From positions 124,001 through 188,000 of the forward strand of contig JBGUEQ010000001.1 in NCBI GenBank assembly GCA_041821265.1: 64,000 nucleotides of DNA. Direction: 5' to 3'. The DNA comes from Lachnotalea sp041821265. Lineage in GTDB: Bacteria; Bacillota; Clostridia; Lachnospirales; Lachnospiraceae. Both the position numbers and the translations under genes were made by a program. Every line of letters starts with the position of its first letter. Within the stretch, counting starts at the first letter, position 1. Positions 62,480-64,000 of this stretch are shown here, piece after piece. The notes below the pieces were generated by a model. The model made no database searches and was not told where the DNA came from. It saw nothing but the letters and a program-made list of their open reading frames with translations.

Positions 62480-62719
62480 ATGGAAATTTTAAGAATTATA
62501 CTTACAAGTATATTTGTTATAATTTGTATTACTTTAACTATAATAGTATTATTACAAGAAGGTAAATCAGCAGGACTTGGAGCTATCGGTGGTGGTTCTA
62601 CAGATACGTACTGGAGCAAAAACAAAGGACGTTCAATGGAAGGTGCACTAGAGAAATCTACTAAGTTTTTAGCTATATCATTTTTGATTTTGGCAGCCGT
62701 GTTGAATATTAATTTTTAA
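62480..62719 (+). CDS. secG: Preprotein translocase subunit SecG
   Basis: 79 residues: hydrophobic helix ILRIILTSIFVIICITLTIIVLLQEGKSAGLGAIGGGSTDTYW, where QEGKSAGLGAI(G)GG is the SecG loop signature, then SKNKGRSMEGALEKSTKFLAISFLILAAVLN. Part of SecYEG. AGGAGGTGTTAACG precedes ATG. The order eno-secG-rnr is common in Firmicutes. Confidence 0.95.
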   Translation: MEILRIILTSIFVIICITLTIIVLLQEGKSAGLGAIGGGSTDTYWSKNKGRSMEGALEKSTKFLAISFLILAAVLNINF

Positions 62720-62770
62720 TAACAATACTTCATTTTATTTTATTTTATAAATAAATATCAAGTAGATTAA

Positions 62771-62798
62771 ACACTCTTGTATAAGGAGTGTTTTTTTG
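62771..62798 (+). terminator. Terminator after secG
   Basis: AACACTC, 9-base loop, GAGTGTT and a T-run. Confidence 0.85.
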
Positions 62799-62973
62799 TG
62801 TAAATAATAAAGTATAATAAGAATGTAACTTGTTACTACTTTCCTATGATATAAAATGCACACATCGTGAAGATGAAGTTTATTGCGTTGCAATCCAATT
62901 GGGTAAGAAAATATGATAAAGCGTATACTTCATTCTATAATTGAAATGGTTTAGGATAGCAGGCAACTAATTA

Positions 62974-63106
62974 GTTACTGATCACTCCGTTCACAGTAAC
63001 ATATGATTTCTGCATGCAAATTCGCTACGCGAAGCAGAAATCATTTGTTGAATCATTTTCTTACGTAGCTTAACAGCTAGTGTTAAGCTACTGTGTGAAC
63101 AGTAAC
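62974..63106. repeat. 132-bp MITE-like repeat, copy 2 (inverted)
   Basis: Reverse complement of 56803-56934 with only three or so differences. ACTAAT flanks it on both sides (62966, 63107), a possible short target duplication. The stretch 62799-63281 otherwise has no gene. Confidence 0.8.
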
Positions 63107-63281
63107 ACTAATATACTACTTTAAAATAAATATTATGTTATAATAAATAGAGTTATAGTAATAATTATGTCAATTAATCGAATAGAAGATAAATAATACT
63201 TGCAATTAAAAGGAAGTATTGTTAAACAATGATTTAAAATATAAGCAGTTAGTGCTTATTTAAGATAAGGAGATGAGGAAA

Positions 63282-64000
63282 ATGGAAAAAGAATTATTAG
63301 AAGAACGTAAAAAAGTAATTTATGAGATGATTTGTGATGAATTATACACACCAATGAAAATTAAAGAAATAGCAATTTTACTTCAAGTTCCAAAGGAAGA
63401 TAGGGCAGATTTACAAACTGTAATGGATGCACTTTTATCAGAAGGCAAAATCGATGTATCTAAAAAAGGTAAATATTCTAAATCAGAAGGACAGTTTATT
63501 GTTGGAACATATACAGGACATCAAAAAGGATTTGGATTTGTTACAGTAGAAGGCTTGGACGAGGATGTTTTTGTTTCAGAAAATTCAACCAACGGTGCAC
63601 TTCATAAGGATGTAGTACAGGTTGTTTTAATTGAAGGAAAAGGTGGAAAACGTAAAGAAGGTGTTATCACCAAAATCATATCACATGGACTGAATGAAGT
63701 AGTAGGAACGTTTCAAAAGAACAAAAACTTTGGTTTTGTAGTTACGGATAATACACGCTTTTCCAAAGATATATTTGTACCTTTGGAACGTTCAAAAGGA
63801 GCTATTACAGGTCATAAAGTTGTGGTAGAAGTTACAGATTTTGGAAGTAGCACGAAGAAGCCAGAAGGTAAAGTTAAGGAAATCATAGGGCATATTAATG
63901 ATCCAGGAACGGATATTATGTCTATTGTTAGAGGCTATGAATTACCAGTAGAGTTTCCAGATAGAGTAATGACACAGGTGGAAAATATAGCAAGTGAAGT
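63282..64000 (+). CDS. rnr: Ribonuclease R, 5' part
   Basis: 3'-to-5' exoribonuclease of the RNB family. The first 239 codons are present: an N-terminal winged helix (YTPMKIKEIAILLQVPKEDRADLQTVMDALLSEGKI), then cold-shock-type domains (GTYTGHQKGFGFVTVEGLDEDVFVSE and GTFQKNKNFGFVVTDN, then FSKDIFVP), running into GHINDPGTDIMSIVRGYELP. The catalytic RNB domain lies beyond the window. GGAGATGAGGAAA precedes the ATG. Confidence 0.95.
   Translation, partial: MEKELLEERKKVIYEMICDELYTPMKIKEIAILLQVPKEDRADLQTVMDALLSEGKIDVSKKGKYSKSEGQFIVGTYTGHQKGFGFVTVEGLDEDVFVSENSTNGALHKDVVQVVLIEGKGGKRKEGVITKIISHGLNEVVGTFQKNKNFGFVVTDNTRFSKDIFVPLERSKGAITGHKVVVEVTDFGSSTKKPEGKVKEIIGHINDPGTDIMSIVRGYELPVEFPDRVMTQVENIASE

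Overview
The window looks like a low-GC, endospore-forming Firmicute of class Clostridia, most likely Lachnospiraceae. Evidence is the AT-rich codon use, strong AGGAGG-type ribosome sites, a SpoVB-like flippase, a split glycolytic locus (gap-pgk-tpiA at one end, gpmI and eno-secG-rnr at the other) and Tn916-like integrases. No rRNA or tRNA gene was recognised.

Layout. 1-9.97 kb is core metabolism: the 5' part of a DAHP synthase, spoVB-like, cysteine desulfurase plus mnmA (tRNA 2-thiolation), a Na/Pi cotransporter and gap-pgk-tpiA. 10-14.8 kb holds an MFS exporter with its MarR regulator, a cation/proton antiporter and a Cof-type phosphatase. 15-25.6 kb reads as one amino-acid locus: an AGCS symporter, an Lrp regulator, a D-amino-acid transaminase, a D-glutamate cyclase split over two genes, PxpABC 5-oxoprolinase, and a biotin carrier plus biotin carboxylase. 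A sigma-54-type -24/-12 sequence precedes the cyclase genes. 26.4-31.5 kb is a flavin locus: ApbE flavin transferase and a LysR regulator, divergent from an FMN reductase and a three-domain flavoprotein reductase carrying the flavinylation motif that ApbE modifies.

33.2-50.16 kb is accessory DNA: two integrative elements in tandem in the 5' end of a low-molecular-weight protein-tyrosine-phosphatase gene. The 16-base core TTYGTCTGCCACGGCA occurs three times (33193, 41505, 50145). Element 1 (about 8.3 kb) carries an HNH nuclease/protein kinase fusion broken by a frameshift, a DUF3800-like gene, a RepA-like gene, a DnaC-like gene, xis and a dead integrase. Element 2 (about 8.6 kb) has an intact integrase and is largely a defence island: AbiH, an sce7725/sce7726-type pair and a HigB/HigA-like toxin-antitoxin pair. 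It also has six phased 21-bp palindromic repeats and an oriT-like hairpin cluster. No relaxase was seen, so transfer would need a helper.

50.1-64 kb returns to the chromosome: the restored phosphatase gene, a CoA-binding protein, an ABC-F ATPase, a GH13 debranching-enzyme homologue that appears to have lost all three catalytic carboxylates, DUF5662, a PTS IIC, a HEAT-like protein, gpmI, an AraC regulator, eno, secG and the start of rnr. Several families of short structured intergenic repeats are scattered through the chromosomal parts, including a 132-bp MITE-like element present as two inverted copies around the gpmI-eno-secG segment.
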